Position numbers and translations under genes: made by a program. The notes below the pieces were generated by a model, which saw only the letters and a program-made list of their open reading frames with translations, was not told the DNA's origin and did not search any database. A stretch of DNA of 9,005 nucleotides from Thermoproteota archaeon (GTDB lineage: Archaea > Korarchaeota > Korarchaeia > Korarchaeales > Korarchaeaceae), in the NCBI GenBank assembly GCA_021158805.1, contig JAGGTZ010000074.1, positions 1 through 9,005 of the forward strand, read 5' to 3'. Within the stretch, counting starts at the first letter, position 1, and every line of letters starts with the position of its first letter. Positions 7,632 to 9,005 of the stretch are shown piece by piece.

Positions 7632-8579
7632 ATGAGTGGAGAAATACCTGAGGGACTGATAAAGCCTGAATTCGAGAGGAGGTATAGAGAGCTACTTGGA
7701 GATGAGTACGAATTACTGCTCTCATTTATGGCCAAGAAGCCAATACCTAGCATCAGAATAAATCCCATGAAGGTAGAACCGGAGTGGTTGGTGGACAAAC
7801 TGTCCGAGGAAGGGTGGGAGCTTGAGCGAATACCTTGGTATGATTATGGATGTAGAGTCATCAGGGGTCCTGAGAGATTGGGAAATACCCCTTGGCATCA
7901 ATTGGGACTATATTATGTGCAAGAAGCAGCTTCAATGATCCCGCCTGTGGTTTTGCGTCCTGAACCCGGATTGAAGATATTGGATCTAGCAGCATCGCCA
8001 GGATCAAAAGCCACCCAAATAGCTGAGATGATGTCGTTTAAGGGATTATTAATAGCTAATGACGTTAACCCAGCTAGGGTAGATGCTTTAGCTGCCAATG
8101 TCCAGAGAATGGGCTCTTTAAACGTAGTAGTAACGATTTCAGATGGAAGAAGAGCTCCACAGAAGTTCGGCTATAATGTCTTCGATAAGGTCATCTTAGA
8201 TGCCCCATGCAGTTCCCTAGGTGAGGTTAGGAGGTCTTGGGGTGCCTTAGCTAGATGGAGTCCCAAGTCAGTAAACAAGATCTCTAAGCTTCAGGTCTCC
8301 TTAGCTAAGGCAGCCTACCAGACTTTAAAGCCTGGAGGGCTAATGGTATATTCGACCTGTACCCTAGAGCCGAAGGAAAACGAATGGGTCGTTTATAACT
8401 TAGTAAGGATGGGTGCCATAATAGAGAAGCCCGAGATAAGAGGGTTAAAATGGAGACCCGGGCTAGAGGGGTGGATGAATTGGGAGTTCGGAAAGGAGAT
8501 GAAGAGAACGATGAGGGTATATCCCCAGGACAACGACACATTAGGATTTTACGTAGCTCTCCTAAAGAAGCCGACGTAG
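7632..8579 (+). CDS. NOL1/NOP2/Sun-family RNA (cytosine-5)-methyltransferase
   Basis: S-adenosylmethionine-dependent enzyme that methylates C5 of cytosine in tRNA or rRNA. The 315-residue product matches the size of archaeal Trm4-like proteins. Family motifs occur in order: an N-terminal RNA-binding region with SIRINPMK; HQLGLYYVQEAASM; SAM motif I DLAASPGSKATQ; ANDVNPAR; the SDGRR acidic site; motif IV DAPCSS with the product-release cysteine; and motif VI YSTCTLEPKENE with the catalytic cysteine. Motif I has Ala where Thr is common after the lysine, and motif IV has Ser after PCS where Gly is common; both look like tolerated variants. The start at 7632 is preferred because the longer in-frame extension back to 7374 is antisense to gltX and unlike the family. 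There is no PUA domain in this protein; the next gene appears to supply it. Substrate (tRNA versus rRNA) cannot be told from sequence. Confidence 0.93.
   Translation: MSGEIPEGLIKPEFERRYRELLGDEYELLLSFMAKKPIPSIRINPMKVEPEWLVDKLSEEGWELERIPWYDYGCRVIRGPERLGNTPWHQLGLYYVQEAASMIPPVVLRPEPGLKILDLAASPGSKATQIAEMMSFKGLLIANDVNPARVDALAANVQRMGSLNVVVTISDGRRAPQKFGYNVFDKVILDAPCSSLGEVRRSWGALARWSPKSVNKISKLQVSLAKAAYQTLKPGGLMVYSTCTLEPKENEWVVYNLVRMGAIIEKPEIRGLKWRPGLEGWMNWEFGKEMKRTMRVYPQDNDTLGFYVALLKKPT
8466..8473 (+). promoter_or_regulatory. Possible ribosome-binding site for the PUA-like gene
   Basis: GAGGGGTG lies inside the methyltransferase coding sequence, six bases before a TTG (8480) in the reading frame of the downstream gene. 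It combines GAGG and GGTG fragments of the archaeal Shine-Dalgarno. No comparable site precedes the ATG at 8450, so it weakly favours the TTG start. Confidence 0.35.
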
Positions 8580-8986
8580 AGGAATTCATTAGGTGGGTTA
8601 AGGAGTGGTTTGGAGTAGAGATAGAAGTTCCTCTATTTAAGTCTGGGAAGAGGAGAATAAGGGCCTCCTCGTATGAGGCCCATGAATTCGGCAGCGAAAG
8701 CGTGATAAAGGGAGTATATGTAGCTAAGTGGGCTCCCTATGGCTACATTTTGAGCATAGAAGGCTCTTATCTTGTAGGGAAGAAGGCTAGAAGGCATGTA
8801 GTCCAATTAAACAGAGAACAGTTCTTAAGATGGATGAGTGGAGAGAACTTAAGAATGGGCCTCCAAGAAAAGGGTGTGTATATAGTTAAGTATGGAAAAA
8901 TATTCGCTGGATCAGGCTATTTTGATGGTAATGAGCTTATTAATCTCATACCCAAGAGTAGGACCCTAGAGACTAACACCAATTAA
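8480..8986 (+). CDS. RsmF-like C-terminal/PUA-like domain protein (COG3270-type, NOL1/NOP2/fmu-associated)
   Basis: A stand-alone RNA-binding protein of about 168 residues that resembles the C-terminal PUA-like part of RsmF-type rRNA methyltransferases. A short helical segment (EEFIRWVKEWFGVE) is followed by beta-rich sequence with GVYVAKWAPYGYILSIEG, then LNREQFLRWMSGENL, KGVYIVKYGKIFAGSGYFDG and the closing NLIPKSRTL, which is the typical end of this PUA-like fold. It has no methyltransferase motifs of its own. It lies directly downstream of the methyltransferase and overlaps its 3' end in a different frame, so the two are surely co-transcribed and probably cooperate in RNA modification or ribosome assembly. 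The start is uncertain: ATG 8450, GTG 8471 and TTG 8480 are the only standard choices before the conserved part, which begins only near 8540. TTG 8480 is chosen for its upstream GAGGGGTG. Family assignment is from memory of motifs, not a search. Confidence 0.82.
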   Translation: MGVRKGDEENDEGISPGQRHIRILRSSPKEADVEEFIRWVKEWFGVEIEVPLFKSGKRRIRASSYEAHEFGSESVIKGVYVAKWAPYGYILSIEGSYLVGKKARRHVVQLNREQFLRWMSGENLRMGLQEKGVYIVKYGKIFAGSGYFDGNELINLIPKSRTLETNTN

Positions 8987-8987
8987 G

Positions 8988-9001
8988 ACCCAAATTTGGG
9001 T
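8988..9001. repeat. Perfect 14-bp palindrome after the PUA-like gene
   Basis: ACCCAAATTTGGGT is a perfect palindrome beginning one base after the TAA stop at 8984-8986. As RNA it could form only a short stem (ACCCA/TGGGT with an AATT loop). As DNA it looks like a dimeric protein-binding site. The window ends four bases later, so it cannot be seen whether a T-tract or another gene follows. Confidence 0.6.
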
Positions 9002-9005
9002 ACTA

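Noticed and set aside
7604..7798. Upstream in-frame extension of glutamyl-tRNA synthetase (65 residues from an ATG at 7798)
   Set aside because: It is Ser/Leu-rich, antisense to the conserved N-terminal part of the methyltransferase, and the family's helical extension begins just after the ATG at 7603.

Overview
The window looks like part of the chromosome of a thermophilic archaeon. It carries a reverse gyrase, the hallmark enzyme of life at high temperature, and a glutamyl-tRNA synthetase of the archaeal type with an N-terminal helical extension. It also carries an NSUN-type tRNA/rRNA m5C methyltransferase next to a separate RsmF-like PUA-domain gene. AT-rich TATA-like promoter elements, probable leaderless starts and heavy use of AGG, AGA and ATA codons agree with this. 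A member of the TACK group, possibly Korarchaeota-like, is conceivable, but that is a guess from style and not a demonstrated placement.

Layout. Positions 2-2842 (+) hold the C-terminal roughly 946 residues of reverse gyrase, cut by the left edge of the window. It converges with, and overlaps by 17 bp, a large minus-strand gene (2826-5720). That gene encodes an exported single-pass membrane protein with an outer PQQ-like beta-propeller and two Ig-like domains, and an inner charged stalk with coiled coil. A 134-bp gap (5721-5854) carries its Shine-Dalgarno and an unusual duplicated promoter module. Upstream on the same strand is glutamyl-tRNA synthetase (5855-7603). Only 28 bp separates its start from the divergent methyltransferase gene (7632-8579, +). 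The PUA-domain gene follows (about 8480-8986, +), overlapping the methyltransferase out of frame by about 100 bp. The window ends in a perfect 14-bp palindrome just after that gene's stop.

How the genes fit together. Four of the five genes are information-processing housekeeping: DNA topology, tRNA charging and RNA m5C modification. The methyltransferase and the PUA-like protein look like the two halves of a bacterial RsmF-type enzyme and probably act together. The large membrane protein has no recognised function and is the least explained gene here. I saw no mobile element, CRISPR array, tRNA or rRNA gene, and no clear defence or biosynthetic system. The points most worth checking are the duplicated promoter, the overlapping methyltransferase/PUA pair, the membrane protein and the terminal palindrome.
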